From positions 3,009,501-3,073,500 of the forward strand of contig NZ_JAUTAJ010000004.1 of NCBI RefSeq assembly GCF_030818485.1: 64,000 nucleotides of DNA. Direction: 5' to 3'. Below the pieces are notes generated by a model. That model made no database searches and had not been told where the DNA came from. It saw nothing but the letters and a program-made list of their open reading frames with translations. Shown here piece by piece: positions 53,806 through 61,884 of the stretch. The translations under genes and the position numbers were made by a program. Numbering within the stretch: position 1 is the stretch's first letter; each line of letters opens with the position of its first letter. This stretch comes from Pseudoroseomonas cervicalis (lineage in GTDB: Bacteria; Pseudomonadota; Alphaproteobacteria; Acetobacterales; Acetobacteraceae).

Positions 53806-54748
53806 GGCGGATATCGGCTTCCCGCACCAGGGTCGCCATGCTCTCCCGCCCCTCGCGCACGAAGCGGGCGAAGTCGGAGGGGCTGCTGCCCACCGGCACG
53901 GCGGCCAGCTGCGCCAGCCGCGCCTGCACCTCGGGCTCGGCCAGCGACTCCTTCAGCGCGCCGTGCAGCCGCTCCACCAGCGGCGCCGGCAGCCCCGCCG
54001 GGCCGAACAGCGCCGCCCATTCGGAGAGCGTCAGGCCGGGCAGCCCGGCCTCGGCGAAGGTCGGCACATCGGGCTGCACGGCGACGCGCTGCTCGGCGGC
54101 AATGGCCAGGAAGCGGGCACGGCCCGAGGCCACCACCGGCCCGGCCGAGAGCGCGGTGATGAAGGCGGCGTCCAGATTGCCGCCGGCCAGGTCGCGCGCC
54201 GCGTCGGCGCCGCCGCGATAGGGCACGTGCTGCAGGTTGATGCCGGCCAGGCGCTGCAGCTGCACCACCGCCAGATGCCCGGCCGTGGCATTGCCCTGGG
54301 TGCCGATGTTCAGCCGCCCGGGCTGCTGCTTGGCCATGGCAATGAAGCCGGCCAGGTCGCGCGCCGGGGACTCCGCCTTCACCGCCAGCACCTGCGGAAA
54401 GGTCGTCACCAGCGAGATCGGCGTGAAGGCGGTGGCGTAATCGAAGGGCAGGCCGCGCAGCAGCGCCGGGTTCACCAGATGGGAGGAGGCATCCCACAGC
54501 AGCGTCTGCCCGTCCGGCGCCGCCTGCGCCACGGCACCGCCGCCGACGCTGCCGCTGGCGCCGGTGCGGTTCTCCACCACGATGGTCTGGCCCAGCCGCT
54601 CGCCCATGCGCGGCGCCAGGGTGCGCGCCGCGCTGTCGGCGGCGCCGCCGGCGGCGAAAGGCACGATCAGCCGGATCACCCGCGGCTGCGCCAGGGCCAG
54701 GCCGGGCAGCAGCAGGGCAGGGGCGGCAAGCAGGGTACGGCGCAGCAT
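53798..54748 (-). CDS. tripartite tricarboxylate transporter (Bug) substrate-binding protein
   Basis: A 316-residue periplasmic receptor. Signal peptide MLRRTLLAAPALLLPGLALA, then VIRLIVPFAAGGAADSAARTL, ENRTGASGSVGGG, LQHVPYRGGADAARDLAGG and PDVPTFAEAGLPG, the Bug family signatures. GGGAGG precedes the ATG at 54748; an ORF extension to 54931 crosses a palindromic repeat and is rejected. It follows the adenine deaminase gene, but no permease is near, so the ligand is open. Confidence 0.92.
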   Translation of the reverse strand: MLRRTLLAAPALLLPGLALAQPRVIRLIVPFAAGGAADSAARTLAPRMGERLGQTIVVENRTGASGSVGGGAVAQAAPDGQTLLWDASSHLVNPALLRGLPFDYATAFTPISLVTTFPQVLAVKAESPARDLAGFIAMAKQQPGRLNIGTQGNATAGHLAVVQLQRLAGINLQHVPYRGGADAARDLAGGNLDAAFITALSAGPVVASGRARFLAIAAEQRVAVQPDVPTFAEAGLPGLTLSEWAALFGPAGLPAPLVERLHGALKESLAEPEVQARLAQLAAVPVGSSPSDFARFVREGRESMATLVREADIRLD

Positions 54749-54800
54749 GGTTGTTCCTCCCGGGAAGCTTTGCCGTCTTTCCTGCCAGAAAGTGCTGCGC

Positions 54801-54964
54801 CTGGGGAGGCTTTGCCTCCCCAAGGGAGATGTCACCTGGGGAGGCTTTGCCTCCCCAGACCCCTCCACCGGGGGGACAGGGTCCCCCCGGACCCCGCCGA
54901 CTGTTCGCGGGGTCCGGGGTGGCCGTGCCACCCCGGCGGGGTCCAGGGGCAGCGCCCCTGGCCC
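54801..54964. repeat. dispersed GC palindrome, family A copy 6 (compound)
   Basis: Two copies of CTGGGGAGGCTTTGCCTCCCCA (hairpin) are followed by GGGGGGACAGGGTCCCCCC and GGACCCCGCC. An inverted half then follows, with GCGGGGTCC, GGGGTGGCCGTGCCACCCC and a final AGGGGCAGCGCCCCT. It ends at the adenine deaminase stop codon. Confidence 0.88.
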
Positions 54965-56737
54965 TCACCCCACCAGCGTGGGCAGCACCTCGCCGCTCGT
55001 GCCATCGGCGATGCCGAGATCCGTCACATGCGGCCCGGCATTGCAGGCCAGCGTCGCGCCGACGATCGCCTTGAACACCCGGTAGGGCGGCTGCCACTGG
55101 GTCAGCCCGTCGGCGGCCGCGCGCAGCGCCGCGAATTGCGCGGCGACCTCCGCGGCCGGCGCGTCGGAGAGCAGGCCGCAGACCGGCAGCGGCAGCAGCG
55201 CCCGCACGGCGCCATCCTGCGCCACCGCCATGCCGCCGCCGCAGCCGATCAGCGCATTGGCGGCCAGCGCCATGTCGCCCGGCGCATGGCCGAAGATGCA
55301 GAGATTGTGGCTGTCATGCGCGACCGTGGTCGCCAGCGCGCCCTGCCACGCGCCCCAGCCCTCCAGCACGCCGAGGCTGGGCGTCGCCGGCGCCCGGCCA
55401 TGCCGGTGCAGCACGGCGAGCATCGTGGCCTCCGGCGGCAGCACCGCATATCCGTCCCGCACCGGCACGCTGATCTCCCCCCAGCGGGTGAAGCGTGGCT
55501 GGGAGACGGTGCGCAGCCGCGCCGTGGCGCCGGGGGCGGCGATGCGGAAATCGCCCTCCGCGACGGCGCCGAGCCGCATCGTGTCGCGCAGCCCGGGCGG
55601 GGTCGCGCCGGGCAGCGGTGCCAGCAGCCGACCCTCCTCGGCCAGATGCGCGCCGGAGACGAAGACCTGCTCCACCGCCAGCGCCTCGAGATCGGACAGC
55701 ACCAGCAGGTCGGCCCGCCGCCCCGGCGCCAGCAGGCCGAGATCGGCGCGGCCGATGCGCTGCGCGGCGTTCAGCGTGGCGCAGCGCAGCGCCTCCAGCG
55801 CCGGCATGCCGTAGCGCACCAGCCGGCGCAGCAGGTCGATCATGCCGCCCCGCGCCACCAGATCGTCGGGGAAGACGTCGTCGGTGCAGAGCGTCAGCGT
55901 CTGCGGCCAGCGCGGCAGCGTGGCCAGCGCCGCGACGCACTCCGGCAGCAGGTGGTCATGGCTGCCGCGCAGCTCGATGGCGAGGCCGGCGCGCAGCTTC
56001 TCCAGCAGATCCTCGCCCGAGACGATCTCATGGTCGGAGGAGATGCCGGCGGCGACGAAGCCCTGCAACTCGGGCCCCGCCAGGCTGCGCGCATGGCCGC
56101 AGACCAGCTTGCCGCTGGCCAGCCCCGCGGCCACGATGCCGGCCATGCGCGGGCTGCGCTCCAGCACGCCGCGCATGTCCATCACCTCGGCGACGCCGGC
56201 GATCTCCGGCCAGGCCAGCATCTCTTCCAGTTCGGCGGGGCCGAAATCGGCGCCGGCGCGCTCCAGCCCCGGGGCGGAGGGCACGCAGGAAGGGGCCAGC
56301 ACCAGCACGCGGAGCGGCAGGCCGCGCGAGGCCTCGATCGCCCAGCGCACCCCGTCCAGCCCGGCGACATTGCCCAGCTCATGCGGGTCCCAGCACACCG
56401 TGGTGGTGCCCTGGGGCAGCACCGTCTCGGCGTAGCGGCGCGGCGTCACCATCGAGCTTTCGACATGCATATGCGTGTCGATCAGCCCCGGCGCCAGGAT
56501 GCGGCCGGGCCAGCGATGGATCGTGGCGGCGTCGGCCCGGCTGCCCGGCGCGTGGACGCTGGCGATCAGCGGGCCGACCAGGCCGAGATCGGCCTCGCGC
56601 AGCTCGCCCGTGGCCATGTCGGCCACGCGCGCGCCGGTGATCAGCACATCGAAAGGGGCGAGGCCGCGCGCCGCGCGCACCGCGCGGTCGCGCAGGGCGG
56701 GGTCGTGCAGGTCAGCGTCGGGCGGCGTGGGCGGCAT
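54965..56737 (-). CDS. ade: adenine deaminase
   Basis: A 590-residue amidohydrolase of the Ade type, turning adenine into hypoxanthine and ammonia in purine salvage. FDVLITGARVADMATGEL is the N-terminal beta sandwich. The metal site begins LIDTHMHVESSMVTP (about residues 86-100). KLVCGHARSL and AGISSDHEIVSGEDLLEKL follow, and the chain continues to the C-terminal SHNLCIFGHAPGDMALAANAL. Length is normal. It ends at a family-A repeat, after which the Bug receptor begins on the same strand. Confidence 0.94.
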   Translation of the reverse strand: MPPTPPDADLHDPALRDRAVRAARGLAPFDVLITGARVADMATGELREADLGLVGPLIASVHAPGSRADAATIHRWPGRILAPGLIDTHMHVESSMVTPRRYAETVLPQGTTTVCWDPHELGNVAGLDGVRWAIEASRGLPLRVLVLAPSCVPSAPGLERAGADFGPAELEEMLAWPEIAGVAEVMDMRGVLERSPRMAGIVAAGLASGKLVCGHARSLAGPELQGFVAAGISSDHEIVSGEDLLEKLRAGLAIELRGSHDHLLPECVAALATLPRWPQTLTLCTDDVFPDDLVARGGMIDLLRRLVRYGMPALEALRCATLNAAQRIGRADLGLLAPGRRADLLVLSDLEALAVEQVFVSGAHLAEEGRLLAPLPGATPPGLRDTMRLGAVAEGDFRIAAPGATARLRTVSQPRFTRWGEISVPVRDGYAVLPPEATMLAVLHRHGRAPATPSLGVLEGWGAWQGALATTVAHDSHNLCIFGHAPGDMALAANALIGCGGGMAVAQDGAVRALLPLPVCGLLSDAPAAEVAAQFAALRAAADGLTQWQPPYRVFKAIVGATLACNAGPHVTDLGIADGTSGEVLPTLVG

Positions 56738-56769
56738 GGGCGGCGGCTCCGGGGGGCACCAACGAAAAC

Positions 56770-56793
56770 AGGCTGCCCGTCACCGGGCAGCCT
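56770..56793 (-). terminator. terminator of tRNA-Ala copy 1
   Basis: AGGCTGCCCG / CGGGCAGCCT, 10-bp stem, loop of four, followed on the minus strand by GTTTTCG. Confidence 0.85.
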
Positions 56794-56800
56794 GTCGAAC

Positions 56801-56876
<76 letters not shown>

Positions 56877-56994
56877 TCAGGGAAGTGAGGCGGGCGTATA
56901 GCGGCGGGCTGGCGGCGGCGCAAGCGGCGGTTTCGGCGGGATGAAGCAGTGCGGCCTGGCGGGGCTGCGGCTTGCGGGGGCCACAAATGAAAAC

Positions 56995-57018
56995 AGGCTG
57001 TCCGTTACCGGACAGCCT
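56995..57018 (-). terminator. terminator left behind the displaced tRNA fragment
   Basis: AGGCTGTCCG / CGGACAGCCT stem with loop TTAC, then GTTTTCA on the minus strand. Clearly a paralogue of the terminator at 56770. Confidence 0.8.
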
Positions 57019-57025
57019 GTCGAAC

Positions 57026-57074
57026 TGGTGGAGCCAATCGGAATCGAACCGACGACCTCTTGAATGCCATTCAA
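57026..57074 (-). pseudogene. tRNA-Ala 3' fragment (displaced attachment-site copy)
   Basis: Identical to positions 28-76 of the tRNA-Ala genes, including CCA, then diverging at CCCAGGGG. It lacks the acceptor 5' strand and D arm, so it is not functional. Confidence 0.95.
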
Positions 57075-57216
57075 CCCAGGGGAGCCTTACCGGGCCGCAT
57101 GGTGCCGCACCGAGCTTCCGAAGCTGCGGAAAAACCTCACTTCTGGTGAGATGATTCCCGGACCGAGTTAGACCGGGCCGTTTCTGCATGGTTGCGTCTT
57201 GGTTGCACATCCGGAT

Positions 57217-57534
57217 ATGCAACTAACCAGAGGCACCGATGCCGAAGCGAGCATCACCAGCCGGGCGGCCGAGACCTCGCCCCTCGGCCTCATGTGGGAT
57301 CGAGAGGTGCCAGATTTCGGCCTCCGCACCCTAAGCAGCGGCGCGCGAAATTGGCTTTTCAAGTATCGCGTCCTGGACGGCCGCCAGCACTGGCACTGGA
57401 TTGGCACCTTCCCCGCCATGACGGTGGACAACGCGCGGAAGGTGGCACGCAACCTGCGGACGGCGGTGGACGGGGGCAAAGACCCGTCGCAAGAGCGCGC
57501 TGCGGAGCGTGAGGCCGCACGCGCGGCGCGTTAG
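57217..57534 (+). pseudogene. tyrosine-recombinase integrase, N-terminal remnant
   Basis: 105 residues from ATG at 57217 (TTG at 57199 possible). MQLTRGTDAEASITSRA, TSPLGLMWDREVPDFGLRTL, LFKYRVLDGRQHWHWIGTFP and TVDNARKVARNL form the arm-binding domain typical of tRNA-targeting integrases, which are about 400 residues long. The frame stops at TAG just after AREAARAAR-like residues; the core-binding and catalytic domains with the RHRY residues are missing. It stands 140 bases from the left repeat, where an integrase is expected, and is probably inactive. Confidence 0.85.
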
Positions 57535-57909
57535 CGCCATCCGCCTCGTCGCTGGTCCGCCCTGCCGGCCCCTGAGCGCTCTGAGGGAGTGACGTTTGCC
57601 TGCCCCCCGGCACCCCCTATTCCCCCACCCCCGGATGCGAGCGTGCGTCCTTTTGTGCCCCCCGCGCACGGAGAACATAATTATTTCTACGATCGTATCC
57701 GACTATAGAGAATGCGCTCGCGGGCATCTCACCTAGACTCTTATTGCTCTGACTGTGCATGGCCGCCGTAGCAAGAGCAGGCAGTGCACTCTGATGCCGC
57801 GCGACGATGAAGACGAAGCGTAAGACTGCGTCGCTGAATCGCTGCCGTCCGGCCCCCCCCGTGGCCTCACCTGTTATGCTGTAGCAGGCGGGCGTTAAGC
57901 GGAGAGGTA

Positions 57910-57959
57910 CAGTGTTAGGGTGGCGGCTGGGCCTACAGGCAACCGCCACCCCAACACTG
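57910..57959. terminator. long hairpin just after the DGQHR gene
   Basis: CAGTGTT-A-GGGTGGCGG pairs with CCGCCACCC-C-AACACTG, 16 bp with one mismatch. A small GCC/GGC hairpin sits in the loop. It begins 24 bases after the DGQHR stop and has no U tract. The rest of 57535-57982 shows no gene; 57670-57706 is an AT-rich patch. Confidence 0.65.
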
Positions 57960-57982
57960 ACGTCAATCAGCCGACCCTGTTG

Positions 57983-59521
57983 TCAGGCATCGACATCAAC
58001 CAGCCGAGAGGCTGCGATGCTACCGCCGCTACGCTTGGCCTCGGCCAGCTCGAACTGGAGCTTGGCCAAAGCCTTGCGCTTCGGCAGTCCCAGCTTCCAT
58101 CGGATCATATCGCCCAGGTGCCGCTGGATGTCGTTGTGCTTCGCGCCAAAGCGCATGACCTGGTTCGTTTCGTCAAAGTTGCCCAGGTCAAGGTTGAAGC
58201 CCGCCTCCTCCGGCGTGATTGCGTCCTTCAGGCCGGCACAGTGGAGCTCTCGCTCCTCCGGGCTTAGCGCGAAGTATCGCCACATCGGGTTGGTGTGCGA
58301 GAAGTCGATCTTCCCGCGCTCAATGGCCGAGAAAAGCCGCTCGAGATGCGCCGGCTCCTCGTCGCGCCCATAGCCGAAGTCGTAGGCCAGCTTTGCCAGC
58401 GCCTTCAGCACAACAGGCTGGGCCGCGACGGTGTGCTTCTTCGCTCCAGGCTCGCCCCAGTAGGGGATCTGCCCGATGGCGCCCCAGAACCGGCACCCAT
58501 ACTCCTCCTTCGCGCTGATATCGTTCGGCGAGGCGCCGTTGATTGTCGTCTTGTTCAGGAAGAGCTGCGCGTTGATGGCAATGAGATCCTTGCGGGAGAT
58601 CACGCCTTCGTCTTTATGCCAGTCGTGCGGATTGTCCGTATCGACAACCTTCGCCTTGAGGATGTCATTCCCGAGCAGCCGCTCCTTGATGAAGCGGTTG
58701 ACCGGGTTCGAGTTGTCGAACTCGTAAACGAGGCTGCTCTCCACGGTCTTCGCCAGGTTGTTCAGATCGTGGAAGAGCTGGCGCTCCTGCTCGAAATTCA
58801 GGCCAAGGTGCGTCTCGACCACCACCGAGCAGTCGGTGCGGGCAATCTCGAATGCGTACGACCAGACCTGCACCTCCTCCGGCGTTGGTTCGCGCTTGGG
58901 GTCGTCGGCCGGCACGTAGAGGGCAGGCTTACGTGGGTACTTGCCGTTGATTGTGACCGCCTTCAGGAACTCGAAGATGAGGTGCATCGCGAAGCGGCGG
59001 TGCTGCCCGTCGATGATCCACAGCACGTGCTTGTCCGAAAGGTAGACCGTGATGGTTCCGCCGTTGCGGACGAAGCGCAGGCCCTCGCCTCCCGGCTTGC
59101 AGGTACGGATGTTGGCCACGATCGGCTGCATCGAGATGTAGGGCTGCGTGCCGAGACTCTTCTGGATGGCAAGCAGCGTGGCCGGCACTGGGCGGCCTGT
59201 CCGCTCCAGCTTGCGCCGCGCAGCGTCGATCAGCCCCTTCAAGATGAAGATCGCGAGCTTCTTCGCGTGCCCCTCGTCCAGGCGACGCTGGGCGACGGAC
59301 AGCTCGCGATACGAAGGCACCGCCTCCAGGTTGGCCCGATTGGCTACCTCAGAGATCTCGTAGAAGGTCGCCATCGGCACGCTGACGACCAGCGTGCGGT
59401 TGCCCATATTGGCCCCCACCAGCACGTTGAATGGGCGTCCGGAATGGTCCCCCTCGGTCAACAGGTCATCAAGGCTGTTAGTGACAACCTGATCCTGGCT
59501 GCCTATATCATCGGGATACAC
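57983..59521 (-). CDS. orphan DGQHR-domain (DndB-like) protein
   Basis: A 512-residue protein with the DGQHR motif in HVLWIIDGQHRRFAMH (residues 171-175). The motif defines the DndB/DpdB group, regulators or accessory proteins of DNA phosphorothioation and related DNA modification. DndB itself is about 360 residues; this one has a longer C-terminal half with TDCSVVVETHLGLNFEQERQLFHDLNN and no other recognised domain. No dndA, C, D or E is near. The start is GTG at 59521, supported by AAAGGAG seven bases upstream. The role is unknown; a defence or regulatory function is inferred from the family and the island setting. Confidence 0.88.
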   Translation of the reverse strand: MYPDDIGSQDQVVTNSLDDLLTEGDHSGRPFNVLVGANMGNRTLVVSVPMATFYEISEVANRANLEAVPSYRELSVAQRRLDEGHAKKLAIFILKGLIDAARRKLERTGRPVPATLLAIQKSLGTQPYISMQPIVANIRTCKPGGEGLRFVRNGGTITVYLSDKHVLWIIDGQHRRFAMHLIFEFLKAVTINGKYPRKPALYVPADDPKREPTPEEVQVWSYAFEIARTDCSVVVETHLGLNFEQERQLFHDLNNLAKTVESSLVYEFDNSNPVNRFIKERLLGNDILKAKVVDTDNPHDWHKDEGVISRKDLIAINAQLFLNKTTINGASPNDISAKEEYGCRFWGAIGQIPYWGEPGAKKHTVAAQPVVLKALAKLAYDFGYGRDEEPAHLERLFSAIERGKIDFSHTNPMWRYFALSPEERELHCAGLKDAITPEEAGFNLDLGNFDETNQVMRFGAKHNDIQRHLGDMIRWKLGLPKRKALAKLQFELAEAKRSGGSIAASRLVDVDA

Positions 59522-59527
59522 AGCTAG

Positions 59528-59594
59528 CTCCTTTCCGCCCTTAGGCGGGATTGGGTTGTGGCCCGCGCAGCCGGTGGTTCCCCAACCGCTCCCG
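59528..59594 (-). promoter_or_regulatory. structured leader motif, copy A (before the DGQHR gene)
   Basis: On the minus strand: AGCGGTTGGGGAACCA, a variable GC stem, GGGCCACAACCCAATC, then CCGCC-TAA-GGGCGG hairpin and AAAGGAG. GGTTGGG can pair with CCCAATC. The motif ends at the ribosome site of the DGQHR gene and is repeated at 59682. Confidence 0.75.
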
Positions 59595-59617
59595 GCCGCG
59601 CGGATTAGCTGGCGAAG

Positions 59618-59643
59618 GGCCTGCCCCCCAAAGGGGGCAGGCC
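59618..59643. other. 11-bp hairpin between the short ORF and the DGQHR gene
   Basis: GGCCTGCCCCC, loop of four, GGGGGCAGGCC. It stands directly after the stop of the 10-codon ORF. No U tract follows on the minus strand, so it may be an attenuator or pause hairpin. Confidence 0.7.
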
Positions 59644-59644
59644 G

Positions 59645-59677
59645 TCAGCCTCTCCTACCGATGTTGTGCCAAGACAT
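59645..59677 (-). CDS. 10-codon leader ORF
   Basis: MSWHNIGRRG, ATG at 59677, TGA at 59645, with AAAGGAGGAG ending two bases before the ATG. It follows motif copy B and is followed by the hairpin at 59618. A 69-residue in-frame extension upstream runs through the motif and is less likely. Translation is unproven. Confidence 0.5.
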   Translation of the reverse strand: MSWHNIGRRG

Positions 59678-59681
59678 GCTC

Positions 59682-59747
59682 CTCCTTTCCGCCCTAGGCG
59701 TGATTGGGTTGTGGCCGTGCACGCCTTGGTTCCCCAACCGCTCTGGC
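59682..59747 (-). promoter_or_regulatory. structured leader motif, copy B (before the 10-codon ORF)
   Basis: On the minus strand: AGCGGTTGGGGAACCA, a variable stem (GGCGTGCACGGCC), ACAACCCAATC, CGCC-TA-GGGCG, AAAGGAG. It matches copy A at most positions, and the variable stem differs in sequence while keeping some pairing, as in conserved RNA structure. Confidence 0.75.
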
Positions 59748-59798
59748 GTCCACGGGCGAAACATGCGACGAGCCGCCCAGGCGGTCAAGCGTAATGAA

Positions 59799-59826
59799 GC
59801 CAGGTCACCCGAAAAAATGACCTGGC
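59799..59826. promoter_or_regulatory. 9-bp inverted repeat upstream of the leader
   Basis: GCCAGGTCA (59799-59807) and TGACCTGGC (59818-59826) flank CCCGAAAAAA. It may be an operator or the terminator of an upstream transcript. The remaining 59827-60087 shows no gene. Confidence 0.45.
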
Positions 59827-60087
59827 GGTTTGAAGATGATGCCAGGCCCCTCATGGTGTGGTGTTCAGGGTGCAGTGCCTCATCGCATTAAATTTGAGTC
59901 CGTGACGACAGGTGAAAGACTGCCGCCCAACGGTCCTGCTATCGCGCCGCCTGAACGTTCCGCTGCGCAGCGCTAATACATATCGGTGGCGGAAGCCCTA
60001 GTGCCGGACTGTGAGGGGCCACGAGCGTGAGGCTGGGCCTATCACCCAGCGCTCCTAGCGTTTGGCTGCACCATGGTTGCAAGGCAC

Positions 60088-60127
60088 AAAAAAACCGCCG
60101 GCCCGATCACTCGGAAACCGGCGGTTT
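60088..60127 (-). terminator. terminator of the reconstituted tRNA-Ala
   Basis: AAACCGCCGG / CCGGCGGTTT, 10-bp stem, loop of 16, then seven T on the minus strand. It differs from the terminators at 56770 and 56995, as expected if it came in with the island. Confidence 0.85.
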
Positions 60128-60130
60128 AAC

Positions 60131-60206
<76 letters not shown>

Positions 60207-60393
60207 TCAGGGAAGTGAGGCGGGGGTATAACCACGCCGCCAGGGGCGCGCAAGCGGGGTGTCCCGGATTCTTTTGCGGTTTTTTGGCAGGGCGCGTGGC
60301 GGTGGCGCGGCCCCGCGGCCCAGGCCCCGCCACCCCTTTCGCAGCCGCGTCATGGCCGGTAGCCTCCCCCCACCTGAAACTGGGGAGCGTCAA

Positions 60394-61098
60394 ATGCGGA
60401 AAGTCTACCCCGATGCGCGCGCCGCGCTGGACGGCCTGCTGCGCGATGGGATGCTGGTCCATTCCGGCGGCTTCGGCCTGTGCGGCATTCCCGGGGCGCT
60501 GATCGAGGCGATCCGCGATTCCGGCGTGAAGGACCTCACCGTCGTCTCCAACAATGCGGGCATCGACGATGCCGGGCTCGGCCTGCTGCTGAAGACCCGC
60601 CAGATCCGCAAGATGATCTCCTCCTATGTGGGTGAGAACAAGACCTTCGCCGAGCAGTTCCTGGCCGGCGAGCTGGAGATCGAGTTCAACCCGCAAGGCA
60701 CGCTGGCCGAGCGCATCCGCGCCGGCGGCGCCGGCATTCCCGCCTTCTTCACCAAGACCGGCGTCGGCACCGCCGTCTCCGAGGGCAAGGAGACGCGGGA
60801 ATTCGACGGCGAGACCTATGTGATGGAGCGCGGCATCATGGCCGACCTCGCCATCATCCATGCCTGGAAGGCGGATACCGAGGGCAACCTCGTCTTCCGC
60901 AAGACGGCGCGCAACTTCAACCCGATGATGGCGACCGCCGCGAAGGTCACCGTCGTGCAGGTCGAGCATCTGGTGCAGCCGGGCGAGATCGACCCCGACC
61001 ACATCCACACCCCGGGCATCTATGTGAAGCGCATCGTCAAGCTGCCCGAGGGCTATGAGAAGCGCATCGAGCAGCGCACCACCCGCAAGCGCGCCTGA
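60394..61098 (+). CDS. scoA: 3-oxoacid CoA-transferase subunit A
   Basis: A 234-residue alpha subunit of a succinyl-CoA:3-ketoacid (or similar) CoA transferase. LVHSGGFGLCGIPGALIEAI is the CoA-binding loop (GGFG-xCG-P). VVSNNAGIDDAGLG, YVGENKTFAEQFLAGELEIEF and GAGIPAFFTKTGVGT follow as in ScoA/AtoD. GGGGAG lies nine bases before the ATG at 60394; the ORF extension to 60259 is rejected. It forms an operon with subunit B 18 bases on. Confidence 0.95.
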   Translation: MRKVYPDARAALDGLLRDGMLVHSGGFGLCGIPGALIEAIRDSGVKDLTVVSNNAGIDDAGLGLLLKTRQIRKMISSYVGENKTFAEQFLAGELEIEFNPQGTLAERIRAGGAGIPAFFTKTGVGTAVSEGKETREFDGETYVMERGIMADLAIIHAWKADTEGNLVFRKTARNFNPMMATAAKVTVVQVEHLVQPGEIDPDHIHTPGIYVKRIVKLPEGYEKRIEQRTTRKRA

Positions 61099-61116
61099 GG
61101 GGAAGGAACAGAAAAC

Positions 61117-61764
61117 ATGCCCTGGACCCGCGACGAGATGGCGGCCCGCGCCGCCCGTGAGCTGCAGGACGGTTTCTACGTCAATCTCGGCATCGGCATC
61201 CCGACGCTGGTGGCGAACCACATCCCCGACGGCATCAGCGTGCAGCTGCAGTCGGAGAACGGCATGCTGGGCATGGGCCCCTTCCCCTATGAGGGGGAGG
61301 AGGATCCGGACCTGATCAATGCCGGCAAGCAGACGGTGACGGCGCTGCCGACCACCAGCTTCTTCTCCTCGGCCGACAGCTTCGCGATGATCCGCGGCGG
61401 CCATGTCGACCTGTCCATCCTGGGCGCGCTGCAGGTGGCCGAGAATGGCGACCTGGCGAACTGGATGATCCCGGGGAAGATGGTGAAGGGCATGGGCGGC
61501 GCCATGGACCTGGTCGCCGGGGTGAAGAAGGTGGTGGTGCTGATGGAGCACACCGCCGGCGGCAAGCCCAAGCTGCTGAAGGAGTGCACCCTGCCGCTGA
61601 CCGGCCGCGCGGTGGTGGACATGGTGATCACCGAGCTCGCCGTGTTCGAGATCGACCGCAAGGCCGGCGGCATGACGCTGGTCGAGCTGGCGCCGGGCGT
61701 CACACTCGAAGAACTGCGCGAGAAGACCGAGGCCGGCTTCGCGGTGAAGCCCGGCCTGGCCTGA
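61117..61764 (+). CDS. scoB: 3-oxoacid CoA-transferase subunit B
   Basis: A 215-residue beta subunit. [21 protein letters not shown] is typical, and the catalytic glutamate is in [11 protein letters not shown] (E47), which forms the CoA thioester. [28 protein letters not shown] and [16 protein letters not shown] complete the family pattern. GGGAAGGAAC stands before the ATG. A strong terminator follows. Confidence 0.96.
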   Translation: MPWTRDEMAARAARELQDGFYVNLGIGIPTLVANHIPDGISVQLQSENGMLGMGPFPYEGEEDPDLINAGKQTVTALPTTSFFSSADSFAMIRGGHVDLSILGALQVAENGDLANWMIPGKMVKGMGGAMDLVAGVKKVVVLMEHTAGGKPKLLKECTLPLTGRAVVDMVITELAVFEIDRKAGGMTLVELAPGVTLEELREKTEAGFAVKPGLA

Positions 61765-61792
61765 AGCGCCGCGCTCCGCGCCGCCGCGACAC

Positions 61793-61823
61793 CCCCGGGG
61801 AGCGCCGCTTCCCCGGGGTTTTT
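61793..61823 (+). terminator. rho-independent terminator of scoAB
   Basis: CCCCGGGGA / TCCCCGGGG-type stem (61793-61801 with 61810-61818), then five T. Confidence 0.9.
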
Positions 61824-61884
61824 CATGGCCGGGGCGGATCGGGACCGGGCCGCGCTCCGCCCGCCTGGGCGAGCCGAAGACGCC

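Noticed and set aside
57983..59521. Reading the DGQHR protein as a second ParB
   Set aside because: It has no ParB GERRxRA motif or helix-turn-helix; the DGQHR motif and length fit the DndB-like group.
59556..59891. 111-residue plus-strand frame in the DGQHR leader
   Set aside because: It runs through the duplicated structured motif, has no ribosome site and shows no family resemblance.
60259..60393. 45-residue N-terminal extension of scoA
   Set aside because: Not conserved in the family, and a good ribosome site precedes the ATG at 60394.
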